A stretch of 64,000 nt of DNA, taken from NCBI GenBank assembly GCA_015057525.1, contig SVEE01000003.1:124001-188000 (forward strand), read 5' to 3'. Numbering within the stretch: the stretch's first letter is position 1; the number at the start of each line of letters is the position of its first letter. The translations under genes were made by a program, and so were the position numbers. Shown here one piece after another: positions 27,205-36,415 of this stretch. This DNA is from Lachnospiraceae bacterium. GTDB lineage: Bacteria > Bacillota > Clostridia > Lachnospirales > Lachnospiraceae. Below the pieces are notes generated by a model, which made no database searches, was not told where the DNA came from, and worked only from the letters and a program-made list of their open reading frames with translations.

Positions 27205-27388
27205 TTGCTTCGGCTCGGTGCCGTGGAGATTCCTATGGAATCTTGAGCAACTTTTTTCTATGAGCCATGCACACCTCCTCTTCACTTCGTTCCGACTCGG
27301 TGCGGGCTTTCGCCCTATAAAACGAAAAAAATACGCCCCGGTATGTGCAAGCACAACCTGGCGTATCTTTTCGTTTTGCATGGCTCAT
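27205..27388. other. Densely structured intergenic element with nested palindromes
   Basis: Outer arms ATGAGCCATGCA (27260-27271) and TGCATGGCTCAT (27377-27388) are perfect complements. Inside, AAAACGAAAA...ATACGCC (27319-27337) pairs with GGCGTATCTTTTCGTTTT (27360-27377), with a further GTGC/GCAC stem within. GGGCTTTCGCCC, GATTCCTATGGAATC and CGGCTCGGTGCCG form separate hairpins. No open frame is convincing. It ends on the phosphoglucomutase stop codon and may be that gene's terminator, a repeat element or a small RNA. Confidence 0.65.
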
Positions 27389-29115
27389 TAGAGCATATAT
27401 TCAATCATTTTTAGCACTGCATCTCCGAATTTGCCTGAGAGTTCCTGTGCCTCTTCGATGTTCTTTCCTACTACTCCATAGTAGAATTTTATCTTTGGCT
27501 CAGTTCCTGAAGGTCTTACACATAACCATGCTCCACCTTCAAGCTCATAATACACTACATTGGACTTAGGAAGTCCTGTTGGTACCACCGCCTTGTTTAC
27601 CATATTGGTAGCAGTATCATTGTCGTAGTTGCGTGCCCAAAGTACCCTATATCCTGCTATCTCTGTAGGTGTATTATTCTTAAGGTGTGTCATTATCTTC
27701 TGTATCTGCTCTAAGCCGTCAATTCCCTTAAGTGTAAGTGTCTTTATATCATCTACATAGTAGCCATACTTCTCGTATACATCTATCATGGCATCCCAAA
27801 GTGTCATGTCGAGAGACTTGTAATATGCTGCTGCCTCGCAAAGCGCCATAGTAGCAACAATAGCATCCTTATCTCTTGCATGTGTACCGATGAGACATCC
27901 ATAACTCTCCTCAAATCCGAAGAGGTATGTTCCATTTTTCTTGGTCTCAAATTCAAGCATCTTCTGACCGATAAACTTGAATCCTGTGAGAACCTCGATA
28001 AGCTTAATACCATACTGCTTAGCCATCTCGTCTACAAGGTTTGTAGTAACGATTGACTTAATAAGTGCTCCATCCTCTGGAAGTCCCTTTGTTGCCTTCA
28101 TCTGACCAATCTCATAATCAGCAAGTAAGCTTCCTGACATGTTTCCAGTGAGACAATGGTATTCACCAGCCTTATCCTTAACATATACACCAAGTCTGTC
28201 TGCATCAGGGTCAGTTGCAAGTACAAGGTCTGCATCTCTTTCCTTGGCAAGCTTAAGAGCAAGCTCAAATGCTTCCGCAGCCTCTGGGTTAGGATAACTT
28301 ACAGTTGGGAAGTTGCCATCTGGAAGTTCCTGTTCAGGCACAACATATACCTTTTCAAATCCAAGCTCACGAAGTATTCTTCTAGCTGGAATATTTCCTG
28401 TTCCATGAAGAGGAGTATATACAATCTTAAGCTCACTGCCATACTTGTCTATGCAATCCTGGTGGATTACAAGCTTCTTAAGCTCTGCCATGTAAGCGTC
28501 ATCAACTTCTTTGCCAATAATCTCGTAGAGGCCTTCATGAATCGCCTCCTGCTTAGGCATTGTCTTAGCATCCTGTACAGTAATGGCCTTAACTTCCTTC
28601 ATGATACCTGCATCATGAGGTGGTGTAATCTGGGCACCATCCTCCCAGTATACCTTATATCCATTATATTCAGGTGGATTGTGGCTTGCTGTAATGTTAA
28701 TACCAGCAATACATCCTAAATATCTAACTGCAAATGATAACTCTGGTGTAGGTCTTAATGAATCAAATACATAAGCCTTGATTCCGTTAGCAGCAAGACA
28801 AAGCGCTGCTACATCAGCAAATTCAGGAGAACATCTTCTTGAGTCAAAAGCGATTGCAACACCCTTTGACTGTTTTTTACGATTAATAATATAGTTGGCA
28901 AGTCCCTGTGTCGCCTTAGCAACAACGTAATCGTTCATACGATTAATACCTGCTCCAATTATACCTCTGAGACCAGCTGTACCGAATTCAAGGTCTGCAT
29001 AGAAACGCTCTTTGATTTCATTTTCGTCATCCTTGATAGCCAGTAATTCCTGTCTTGTCTCCTCACTGAAAAATGGGTTTTGTGTCCACTCTTCATATAC
29101 TTTCATGTAATCCAT
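27388..29115 (-). CDS. pgcA: Alpha-phosphoglucomutase/phosphomannomutase
   Basis: The 575-residue alpha-D-phosphohexomutase shows TAGLRGIIGAGINRMN at the N-terminus, the phosphoserine loop ITASHNPPEYNGYK, the metal-binding loop TDPDADRLGV, the sugar-binding loop GFEESYGCLIG and the phosphate-binding RPSGTEPKIKFY near the end. It interconverts glucose-6-phosphate and glucose-1-phosphate. It would supply glucose-1-phosphate for the RmlA reaction and for wall glycans. Length is normal for the PgcA type. AAGGAGGACCATC precedes the ATG. It stands alone on its transcript, with the PEGA lipoprotein gene 13 nt upstream. Confidence 0.94.
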   Translation of the reverse strand: MDYMKVYEEWTQNPFFSEETRQELLAIKDDENEIKERFYADLEFGTAGLRGIIGAGINRMNDYVVAKATQGLANYIINRKKQSKGVAIAFDSRRCSPEFADVAALCLAANGIKAYVFDSLRPTPELSFAVRYLGCIAGINITASHNPPEYNGYKVYWEDGAQITPPHDAGIMKEVKAITVQDAKTMPKQEAIHEGLYEIIGKEVDDAYMAELKKLVIHQDCIDKYGSELKIVYTPLHGTGNIPARRILRELGFEKVYVVPEQELPDGNFPTVSYPNPEAAEAFELALKLAKERDADLVLATDPDADRLGVYVKDKAGEYHCLTGNMSGSLLADYEIGQMKATKGLPEDGALIKSIVTTNLVDEMAKQYGIKLIEVLTGFKFIGQKMLEFETKKNGTYLFGFEESYGCLIGTHARDKDAIVATMALCEAAAYYKSLDMTLWDAMIDVYEKYGYYVDDIKTLTLKGIDGLEQIQKIMTHLKNNTPTEIAGYRVLWARNYDNDTATNMVNKAVVPTGLPKSNVVYYELEGGAWLCVRPSGTEPKIKFYYGVVGKNIEEAQELSGKFGDAVLKMIEYML

Positions 29116-29128
29116 GATGGTCCTCCTT

Positions 29129-30526
29129 CTATTCCACTAAATCAAGTAATGATGTGAGGTCCGCAAAAGAATACTCATCATCTTTGCCATCATTAGCCGC
29201 TTGTATTGTATAACTCTTTATTAAATAACCTGATTTGTACAAGGTAATGGTATGAGCTCCAACTACCTTTGTAAATGAAACAGGTGCAATTCCTACATAT
29301 TCTCCATCTACGTAAACACTAGCGCCTACTGGAGTTTTAATTGTTATCTTGTTGCTGGTCACCTCGCCAGTAGGAATCTCAGCGTCCGTTGGGGTTGCTT
29401 CCTCACCTTCATCTTCTGTGGTAGACTCCCCTGTGGTTGACTCTTCTGTAGTAGTTCCTTCCGTAGAAGAAACATTAGTTTCAGGCTCCTCCGTAGTAGA
29501 CTCTGTTGTAGATGAATCATCCTCTTCATCTTCATCGTCATCCTCATCCTCAAGAGCAACCAGATTAACTGTAAATGTGTTAACCGTCTTAGATATACTA
29601 AACCCACCATTAAAGGTCTTATATCCATCAGCCTCGATTTTAACATCGTAATTACCATACAAGCCAGTATAAGTATGCCCAGCTATTTTATCTCCATTCA
29701 CATACACCACCGCATCTGTTGGAGTTATGGTAAATGTTGCCGTTCCTGTAGGTATGGCTATATCACCAATGTTAACCGTAGTTTCATTATCTCTTGTGAC
29801 AACTACCGGCTTACTGTTAGAGAATCCGTTCTTGTTAATTCTTAGCGTATATGAACCTTCTCTTACCGCAATAAGCATATCACTGGTTACAGGAACAATA
29901 ACGTCATATCCTATCTCAACCATTCCGCCAATGTAAGTATCATGATTGGTGAGACGGACATATCCATGACCCAGTTCAATGTTAACAGAAACCAAAACAT
30001 CATTGTAGAAGTTTAAAGTAACCTGATCTTCCAGATTAATTTCTGTAACATCTATTATGCTACCCTTATCAAAGGCCACAACATGTTCAGCCATGAGGCA
30101 TGTGGTACCTTTGTACTTAGCTTTACCATTAGCCACATCTGCAGCAAACTTGGTTACACTATCCTTTGTGTAGGCTGAACCGCTCTTAGTAATACTAACA
30201 AGCTTCATAGTATCCGAATAAAAGCAAACATCAACTACACTGCCGTCAGCCAAATCGCTTAAGGTAATTACATCACCATATGCATTATATATGCCGACGC
30301 CACCATGGTATATCAAGTCGTAGGGTGTTCCATTTGTGCACTCAATAAAACTAAAAATATTCTGTTCTAAATCTCTTTGTGATATAACTGCTGTTATGGT
30401 CACTTCCTCATGAGAACTAACTGCCTCATCGCTCACGTCATAAACCTTGACCTCGCCGCTGTCTCCACAGCCCCAAGCGAACATTAACAGAAATAACATC
30501 ACGGTTAATATCATATTTTTTCGCAT
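29129..30526 (-). CDS. Lipoprotein with two PEGA domains
   Basis: The protein (about 465 residues) has a lipobox FAWGC near residue 20, so it is likely lipid-anchored outside the membrane. Two PEGA repeats are visible: one around DAVVYVNGDKI...GLYGNYDVKIEADGYK and a C-terminal one, GASVYVDGEYVGIAPVSF. A linker of Asp/Glu then Ser/Thr/Glu-rich repeats separates them, typical of a flexible wall-spanning spacer. PEGA domains are surface or ligand-binding folds with no enzyme activity. The frame opens at a GTG three codons upstream, but ATG 30526 has AAGGTGGG in position. Promoter at 30548-30576. Confidence 0.85.
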   Translation of the reverse strand: MRKNMILTVMLFLLMFAWGCGDSGEVKVYDVSDEAVSSHEEVTITAVISQRDLEQNIFSFIECTNGTPYDLIYHGGVGIYNAYGDVITLSDLADGSVVDVCFYSDTMKLVSITKSGSAYTKDSVTKFAADVANGKAKYKGTTCLMAEHVVAFDKGSIIDVTEINLEDQVTLNFYNDVLVSVNIELGHGYVRLTNHDTYIGGMVEIGYDVIVPVTSDMLIAVREGSYTLRINKNGFSNSKPVVVTRDNETTVNIGDIAIPTGTATFTITPTDAVVYVNGDKIAGHTYTGLYGNYDVKIEADGYKTFNGGFSISKTVNTFTVNLVALEDEDDDEDEEDDSSTTESTTEEPETNVSSTEGTTTEESTTGESTTEDEGEEATPTDAEIPTGEVTSNKITIKTPVGASVYVDGEYVGIAPVSFTKVVGAHTITLYKSGYLIKSYTIQAANDGKDDEYSFADLTSLLDLVE

Positions 30527-30547
30527 AGTTCCCACCTTAACTTCTGT

Positions 30548-30576
30548 ATTATACTAAATATTTTGTCAAATGTGAA
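30548..30576 (-). promoter_or_regulatory. Sigma-A-type promoter of the PEGA lipoprotein gene
   Basis: TTCACA (30571-30576), exactly 17 bases, then consensus TATAAT (30548-30553), with the ATG 22 bases downstream of the -10 box. One of the clearest promoters in the window. Confidence 0.8.
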
Positions 30577-30591
30577 GTAAATATGTATATT

Positions 30592-31584
30592 TTAATTTAG
30601 TTTTATATTTTTCATTAAATCTAGCAGTTCCTTCTTTTTATCTTCATCCTGTATAACCTTGTGTAATTTTTCAAGCATTTTAGGTGATATCCAGTTTTTT
30701 GGCGAGTTTATATACTGATTACTTATTTTATAAAACTTCTCAGGGTAGCAGTATAAATTATATATGTAATTTATATCTTCCTGACTAAGAGGACATATTG
30801 CATCATATCTTTTAAGTATGTTCAGCAAAACATTGTAGTTGTAATTATTTTTCTCAACAGTCTTTCTCATGAAATGATATAAATCCGTAAGCTGATTGCC
30901 CACATAGAATTTATCAAAATTAATAGTTGCAATTACGGGTTCTCCTTCCCCATAATTAATAAGGACACTGTGCTGATTATACATTCCATGGCAATAACCC
31001 AAATGACTTTTATTTTCCCCGCCTTCATTATCTAAGCAGCTTCTCTCACACTCCAAAGCCTGCTTAAAAAAATAATTAAAGGCTTCCATATAAATATCCT
31101 CAAATTCTTTTCTAGGTCTTTTTTTAGAGATAAAATTTCTAACCCGCTTCAGCTCCATATTACGCTTTTTAAAATCACCATTTATTCTTATATGTACATC
31201 CGACTCCGTACTGTCAAACACCTTTTTTCCAGCAATGTGCAGTTTCGCCAGATTATCTACAGCCATATTAATTTCATACTGGTCGGTAATATTACATTCT
31301 TTACCGTTAAAAAACATTCGCAAAACAAAGGGATTTCCATACCTATCATATGTGTAAAGTTCATTTTCTTTGTTCCTGATACACCTATCTATATTACAAA
31401 AATCAGATTCAAACATTTTCTCCTTGAAAAGGAATTCAGCATTCAGTCTACTTTCATTTACATCTAATTGCTTAAGCTGCAAAATACCCATATCCGTCTT
31501 CAAAATAACAGCACCACGACCTCTGCTGGTCTGATAAACTTCCATATCATAAGCTTCATAAATTTCACTATTCTTTTCAGACAA
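30592..31584 (-). CDS. CotS-like spore-coat/kinase-fold protein
   Basis: The protein (about 330 residues) resembles the CotS/YutH family, distant relatives of aminoglycoside phosphotransferases found in spore coats. Visible are an N-lobe-like ...RGRGAVILKTDMGILQLKQ, a loop GYCHGMYNQHSVLINYGEGE corresponding to the catalytic loop, and INFDKFYVGNQLTDLYHFMRK in place of the metal-binding motif. The open frame begins at a TTG five codons earlier, but GGAGGGG lies inside that extension and is spaced six bases from the TTG at 31584, which I take as the start. It follows the CCA-adding enzyme gene after 72 nt. Confidence 0.75.
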   Translation of the reverse strand: MSEKNSEIYEAYDMEVYQTSRGRGAVILKTDMGILQLKQLDVNESRLNAEFLFKEKMFESDFCNIDRCIRNKENELYTYDRYGNPFVLRMFFNGKECNITDQYEINMAVDNLAKLHIAGKKVFDSTESDVHIRINGDFKKRNMELKRVRNFISKKRPRKEFEDIYMEAFNYFFKQALECERSCLDNEGGENKSHLGYCHGMYNQHSVLINYGEGEPVIATINFDKFYVGNQLTDLYHFMRKTVEKNNYNYNVLLNILKRYDAICPLSQEDINYIYNLYCYPEKFYKISNQYINSPKNWISPKMLEKLHKVIQDEDKKKELLDLMKNIKLN

Positions 31585-31656
31585 AAAAATCCCCTCCAAA
31601 CATCAATCTTGTAAATTGTATGTCCAAAGGGGAATTTTAATTCCTATTACACAAAA

Positions 31657-33048
31657 TTAATTTTTTAATTTGTCTTCAACTAAAGATATGAGTTTTTCTT
31701 TTTCGTTTAATTTTGGTTCATCAAGAACCAGCTCCAAAAGATAGCTAAGCATATCGCCCATATCCTTTCCCGGCTTCATACCCAAATCCATAAGAACCTT
31801 TCCATCTATTGCAAGGTCAGATATTTTCAAGCAATGTGCCTCTTCCTTGATAACATTGTACAATTCCTTCATCTTGTTAAGAGCTTTATTTTTATCTTCA
31901 AGTCTATAATCTGATTGACCAGCTATGTCAGCCTCTCTAATAACAAAAAAGTCAGCTGCATTTTCAATTCCCAGCTTGGCAACAAAACGTCTAAAAGCCT
32001 TAATACTTATTTCATCTGCCTTCCAGCTGATACCGTAATCATGATAGAGCACGGTTCTACTCACTTGATTTATTGTGGCATTGTCCATCTTGAGACGTCT
32101 AAGAATATCCTTAGCCATCTTCTCACTAACCTTGTGGTGACCATAAAAATGGTCAATTCCATCTTCTCCAGTATGCTTGCAGGCTGGCTTGCCCACATCA
32201 TGGAAGAGAGCTGCATATCTATATGCTGGTGTGTTCGGAACATTTTCCATAACCTTAATGGTATGCATACCCACTGAATATAAATGATGGGGATTATTCT
32301 GCTCTGTCCTCATCATTTCATCAAACTCAGGCAAAATTATCTCAGTAATCCCAAGATTATATGCCTCTACAAGCCTTTTAGGATTGTCAGATGTAATAAG
32401 CTTTGTAAGCTCCACCTGTATTCTTTCAGCACTGATATCCCGAAGATATTTTGCCTGTTCCTTCATAGCAACTCTTGTTGTTTCAGCTATTTCAAATCCC
32501 AGCTGGGCTGCAAATCTCACCGCCCTCAAAATTCTAAGAGCGTCTTCATCAAATCTGTCACTTGGATTCCCTACACATCGCACCACATGATTATTTAAAT
32601 CATCTATTCCGCCAAATATGTCGATTACTCCGTCTGTATCGTTATAAGCCATGGCGTTAATAGTGAAATCTCTACGTTTCAAATCTTCTTCCAAGGATGC
32701 AGTAAACAAAACCTCAGTAGGGCGTCTGTGATCCTCATACTTTCCATCTATTCTATAGGTTGTAACCTCAAAGGCATAAATACCTGCATGCTCAGGTCTT
32801 CCCTTAGCCACAATATCTTTATCTACAAGAACCGTTACTGTACCATGCTGAATGCCTGTGTCCACAGTTCTCTTAAAAATCTCTTTAACCTGTAAAGGTG
32901 TAGCAGAGGTTGTAATATCCCAGTCATTAGGATTCTTGTCTAGAAGACTGTCCCTGACACAGCCACCAACTATATACGCCTCATAGCCATGCTTATTAAG
33001 TTGTTCAATAATATACTCTGCCCCTATAGGCATACATATCTTAGTCAT
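31657..33048 (-). CDS. cca: CCA tRNA nucleotidyltransferase (HD-domain type)
   Basis: The 463-residue enzyme has the class II nucleotidyltransferase head YIVGGCVRDSLLDKNPNDWDIT, with the metal-binding DxD-like pair, the neck motif RDFTINAMAYN, RILRAVRFAAQLGF, and an HD domain (YAALFHDVGKPACK). It adds or repairs the CCA end of tRNAs. It is read with rluA and proS, 60 nt after proS; a GC-rich hairpin lies in that gap. GGAAAGAAGACT precedes the ATG. Confidence 0.93.
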   Translation of the reverse strand: MTKICMPIGAEYIIEQLNKHGYEAYIVGGCVRDSLLDKNPNDWDITTSATPLQVKEIFKRTVDTGIQHGTVTVLVDKDIVAKGRPEHAGIYAFEVTTYRIDGKYEDHRRPTEVLFTASLEEDLKRRDFTINAMAYNDTDGVIDIFGGIDDLNNHVVRCVGNPSDRFDEDALRILRAVRFAAQLGFEIAETTRVAMKEQAKYLRDISAERIQVELTKLITSDNPKRLVEAYNLGITEIILPEFDEMMRTEQNNPHHLYSVGMHTIKVMENVPNTPAYRYAALFHDVGKPACKHTGEDGIDHFYGHHKVSEKMAKDILRRLKMDNATINQVSRTVLYHDYGISWKADEISIKAFRRFVAKLGIENAADFFVIREADIAGQSDYRLEDKNKALNKMKELYNVIKEEAHCLKISDLAIDGKVLMDLGMKPGKDMGDMLSYLLELVLDEPKLNEKEKLISLVEDKLKN

Positions 33049-33075
33049 AGTCTTCTTTCCTCTACATACAGTAAT

Positions 33076-33098
33076 GCCGCGAGCTTAAGGCTCGCGGC
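33076..33098. other. GC-rich hairpin between proS and cca
   Basis: GCCGCGAGC (33076-33084) and GCTCGCGGC (33090-33098) form a perfect 9-bp stem with a 5-base loop. On the minus strand no T-run follows, so it may be an mRNA stabiliser or weak attenuator rather than a full terminator. The plus strand does have a T-run after it. Confidence 0.7.
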
Positions 33099-33107
33099 CT
33101 AATATTT

Positions 33108-34541
33108 TTAGTAAGCTTTTCCGAAATAAACCATCTTCTTAGCAGGCTTGCCACAATGTACGCAAGTTTCACCTAAATTCTCCTGCTCAAATGGCATACA
33201 TCTTGTTGTAGCACCAGTCTCTTCCTTAATTGCGATTTCGCACTCCTGATCACCACACCACATACCCTTGATGAAGCCCTGCTTCTTCTCAAGAATATCT
33301 GTAAACTCATCCCAATTAGTTGCAGTGTGAGTATTTTCCTCTCTATGAGCAAGAGCTCTGTCAAACATATCCTGCTGCATCTGCTCTAAGATTTCACCAA
33401 TCTTAACCTCAAGCTCTGCAAATGGAACGATAGTCTTTTCTCTTGTATCTCTTCTTACAACAACAGCCTGTCCAGCTTCGATATCCTTAGGACCAACCTC
33501 AACACGAAGAGGAATTCCTCTCATCTCCTGCTCGGCAAACTTAAATCCTGGATTCTTATCTGAATCATCAACCTTAACTCTGTATGCCTTAAGCATATCC
33601 TTAAGCTCAGCCGCCTTCTCAAGAACGCCTTCCTTCTTCTGCATGATAGGAACTATCATAACCTGAGTTGGAGCCACTCTTGGTGGAAGCACAAGACCAG
33701 AATCATCACCGTGAACCATAATTACTGCTCCGATAAGTCTTGTTGTCATACCCCATGAAGTCTGGTGAACGTACTGAAGTTTATTTTCCTTATCTGTATA
33801 TTGGATTCCAAATGCCTTGGCAAATCCGTCTCCAAAGTTGTGTGATGTACCTGACTGAAGTGCCTTTCCATCATGCATAAGAGCCTCTATTGTATAAGTA
33901 GCTTCTGCACCTGCAAACTTTTCCTTATCAGTCTTTCTACCTTTAATAACAGGCATTGCAAGAACCTGCTCACAGAAATCTGCATACACATTAAGCATCT
34001 GAATTGTTCTTGCCTCAGCGTCCTCAGCTGTAGCATGAGCTGTATGACCCTCCTGCCATAAGAACTCTCTAGAACGAAGGAATGGTCTTGTCTCCTTCTC
34101 CCATCTAACAACTGAACACCACTGATTATAAACCTTTGGTAAATCTCTATATGACTGAATATCCTTTGCATAGAAATCACAGAAAAGTGTCTCTGATGTA
34201 GGTCTTACACACATTCTCTCCTGAAGTGGATTAAGTCCACCATGAGTTACCCATGCAACCTCTGGAGCAAATCCTTCAACGTGATCCTTCTCCTTCTGAA
34301 GTAAGCTCTCTGGAATAAACATAGGAAGATATACATTTTCAACCCCTGTCTCCTTGAATCTAGCATCAAGCTGACTCTGAATAAGCTCCCATATAGCGTA
34401 TCCTGCTGGCTTTAATACCATACATCCCTTAACACTTGTATAATCAATAAGTCCTGCCTTAGTAACAACGTCTGTATACCATTGTGCAAAATCTTCCTCC
34501 ATGGAAGTAATCTGTTCTACTAATTTTTTGTCCTTAGCCAT
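33108..34541 (-). CDS. proS: Prolyl-tRNA synthetase, short (archaeal/eukaryotic-like) type
   Basis: The 477-residue class II synthetase lacks the roughly 180-residue editing insertion of E. coli-type ProRS. It has the ProS type 3 layout: motif 1 region [20 protein letters not shown], motif 2 [20 protein letters not shown], motif 3 [20 protein letters not shown], and an anticodon domain followed by a C-terminal zinc-binding-like region ([27 protein letters not shown]). It charges tRNA-Pro. AGAGGAAAATAAA precedes the ATG. Cotranscribed with the pseudouridine synthase 34 nt upstream. Confidence 0.96.
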   Translation of the reverse strand: MAKDKKLVEQITSMEEDFAQWYTDVVTKAGLIDYTSVKGCMVLKPAGYAIWELIQSQLDARFKETGVENVYLPMFIPESLLQKEKDHVEGFAPEVAWVTHGGLNPLQERMCVRPTSETLFCDFYAKDIQSYRDLPKVYNQWCSVVRWEKETRPFLRSREFLWQEGHTAHATAEDAEARTIQMLNVYADFCEQVLAMPVIKGRKTDKEKFAGAEATYTIEALMHDGKALQSGTSHNFGDGFAKAFGIQYTDKENKLQYVHQTSWGMTTRLIGAVIMVHGDDSGLVLPPRVAPTQVMIVPIMQKKEGVLEKAAELKDMLKAYRVKVDDSDKNPGFKFAEQEMRGIPLRVEVGPKDIEAGQAVVVRRDTREKTIVPFAELEVKIGEILEQMQQDMFDRALAHREENTHTATNWDEFTDILEKKQGFIKGMWCGDQECEIAIKEETGATTRCMPFEQENLGETCVHCGKPAKKMVYFGKAY

Positions 34542-34575
34542 TTTATTTTCCTCTCATTTCTCGCATATTTAATCC

Positions 34576-35277
34576 CTAGAACTCATCAAGCTCTATAACA
34601 TCGAAGGCCTCACCCTCAGGCTCATGCTTAAACACCATAGGCTCTCCTGTAACCGGATGATTAAGTTCTATTCTAGATGAATAAAGACCAATCTGTCTAT
34701 ATCTTCTCTTGGTTCTACTGAAAAGCGGGTTGTACTTTGTATCTCCCCAAATTCCACATCCTTTATTCGCCATCTGTACTCTTATCTGATGGTGTCTGCC
34801 TGTAATAAGCTCTATTAATACGTAGGACAAAACTCCCTCATCAGTTTCAAATACATCTAAAACCTCATAATAAAGTTCTGCCTTCTTAGCTCCTTTATCT
34901 CCCTTCTTGGCAACAGATGCTGTATTGTTCTTGGGATTTCTCACAAGGTAATCAACCATCTCTCCCGCCTCATCAGGAAGCTCACCTGTAAGTATCGCCT
35001 GATAGAATTTAACAATTCCACCATCCTGCATATCATCTGAAAGCTTGGCAGCAACCTCAGGTGTCTTGGCAAAAATCATTACACCCCCTACGGGTCGGTC
35101 TAACCTATGTATTACAGCCACATAAGGTTCTTCGTCAGAATCAGAGTTATCAAAGAGATAATTCTTTATATGAGTAACCATATCTTCATCATTAGACTTA
35201 TCACCCTGTGACGGTACACCGCACGGCTTTACACATGCAAGCATATATTCATCTTCATACAAAATGTTTAGCTTCAT
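34576..35277 (-). CDS. RluA-family RNA pseudouridine synthase
   Basis: The 233-residue protein has the catalytic-Asp motif VIHRLDRPVGGVMIFAKT and the downstream LITGRHHQIRVQMA of RluA-type synthases, but no N-terminal S4 domain, so it is a short-form enzyme. It isomerises uridines in rRNA or tRNA; the target site is not predictable. First gene of the rluA-proS-cca transcript, whose promoter is at 35330-35358. AAGGAAATGATT precedes the ATG. Confidence 0.9.
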   Translation of the reverse strand: MKLNILYEDEYMLACVKPCGVPSQGDKSNDEDMVTHIKNYLFDNSDSDEEPYVAVIHRLDRPVGGVMIFAKTPEVAAKLSDDMQDGGIVKFYQAILTGELPDEAGEMVDYLVRNPKNNTASVAKKGDKGAKKAELYYEVLDVFETDEGVLSYVLIELITGRHHQIRVQMANKGCGIWGDTKYNPLFSRTKRRYRQIGLYSSRIELNHPVTGEPMVFKHEPEGEAFDVIELDEF

Positions 35278-35329
35278 ATAATCATTTCCTTATTATATAT
35301 TAATCCTTAAGTTAAAAAAGGCTTTTCTT

Positions 35330-35358
35330 ATTATACTTGGAAACTTACACATTTTCAA
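35330..35358 (-). promoter_or_regulatory. Promoter of the rluA-like/proS/cca unit
   Basis: On the minus strand TTGAAA (35353-35358), 17 bases, then consensus TATAAT (35330-35335); about 52 bases upstream of the pseudouridine synthase start. Confidence 0.75.
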
Positions 35359-35380
35359 CTAGTCATTTGCAGAAGACGTT

Positions 35381-36010
35381 TTACTTTCTCCAACCAAACC
35401 TCTTTTTTACCTTTGTAGCCGCAACCTCCTCGTTAGCCCTTTGTATCTGTCTTAAGGCTTCATCAAGCTTTCTGAATCTTGCCTCCTCCTTTTCTTCCTT
35501 TTCTCTCATAACTGTATCAAACTGTCTCATTACGTCCTCGGTTATCTCGGACTTAATTGAAGATGTAATTATATCTTTATTCTCTCTTAGAGCATTAGCA
35601 ATTATCTTATTCATTACCGTTTGAAGCTGTGCTGTCTTAAAGTCAACAATTTTACTCTGCTCAAAATCCTCTTTGCCAACTGTCTCTTTTATTATTTTAT
35701 CTTTTACTACCACTTCTTCAATTTTTCCCCTCTCTTGATTCGCATCATCTGCACAATCTTGAGGAGATGCTTGTCTTACCATGTCTTCTTTTTTTCTAGC
35801 CTCAATTCCCACCTTAATATCCTTAAGAGAAAAACCTCTATCCTTTAAATCCATAATTTCTCTAAACATCTTTATATCTCTTTGATCATAAAATCTGTGT
35901 CCCATGGAATTTCTCTTAATTTCAAGACCAAGCTCTTCCTCCCAATATCTAAGCACATGACTCTCTACTCCTAGCATTTTCGCAGCTTCCTTTATCATAA
36001 TTCCTTCCAT
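35381..36010 (-). CDS. MerR-family transcriptional regulator
   Basis: With the start chosen at ATG 36010 the protein has about 209 residues. The N-terminal winged helix is MerR-like: MIKEAAKMLGVESHVLRYWE, GHRFYDQRDIKMFREI and DLKDRGFSLKDIKVG. The rest is a charged, coiled-coil-prone region with no cysteine pair, so it is not a metal sensor. It ends with a basic tail (KVKKRFGWRK). The frame opens 63 bases upstream at a TTG, but GGAGGAG with a 6-base gap marks the internal ATG. It is divergent from the DUF885 gene, with the long hairpin in the gap. Confidence 0.85.
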   Translation of the reverse strand: MEGIMIKEAAKMLGVESHVLRYWEEELGLEIKRNSMGHRFYDQRDIKMFREIMDLKDRGFSLKDIKVGIEARKKEDMVRQASPQDCADDANQERGKIEEVVVKDKIIKETVGKEDFEQSKIVDFKTAQLQTVMNKIIANALRENKDIITSSIKSEITEDVMRQFDTVMREKEEKEEARFRKLDEALRQIQRANEEVAATKVKKRFGWRK

Positions 36011-36130
36011 ATGAATCTCCTCCAACATCTTTCTATCATTCACTTTACCATACCCTATACTCTTAAACTTCAAATTTCGTATTACAAATTATTACAACAT
36101 CACCTATTATTCGTTAAATTTGACATTGAA

Positions 36131-36273
36131 ATTCGCATTCTGCATGGTCTGCAAACATGGCAGGAAAACTGGGCTATAAACATATAATTAACAAACTTTT
36201 GAACTGCGTTGCAGTGTGTTTGTGATTATATGTTTATAGCCCAGTTATCCTGCCATGTTTTGTAGACCCGAAT
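36131..36273. repeat. Long near-perfect hairpin, about 143 bp, in the merR/DUF885 divergent gap
   Basis: Arms 36146-36196 and 36218-36268 are complementary over about 50 bases with few mismatches; ATTCG (36131-36135) and CGAAT (36269-36273) extend the pairing. The 21-base loop holds a smaller stem, ACTGC/GCAGT. There is no open frame. It lies between the starts of two divergent genes, with the DUF885 promoter 49 bp further on. It could be a mobile miniature element or encode a structured RNA. Confidence 0.85.
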
Positions 36274-36321
36274 GAAGCCGTATTTTTATTTATTATTTTA
36301 GGTATTGTAGATTCATGTGAA

Positions 36322-36350
36322 TTGATTTTTTCTTGCATTATGTGTATACT
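36322..36350 (+). promoter_or_regulatory. Promoter of the DUF885 lipoprotein gene
   Basis: TTGATT (36322-36327), 17 bases, then TATACT (36345-36350). The start codon is 66 bases downstream. Confidence 0.65.
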
Positions 36351-36415
36351 AGGTGTGACTACATAATAAACGGGGATTTCTAATAATATATAAGGTAGTT
36401 ATTAAGGAGGATATT

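Noticed and set aside
29349-29651. Plus-strand 100-codon Ser/Val-rich frame
   Set aside because: It is the complement of the acidic Thr/Ser/Asp/Glu linker of the PEGA lipoprotein, whose low complexity keeps other frames open.
33076-33098. Rho-independent terminator of proS
   Set aside because: On the minus strand no T-run follows the stem; it is listed as a hairpin of unknown role instead.
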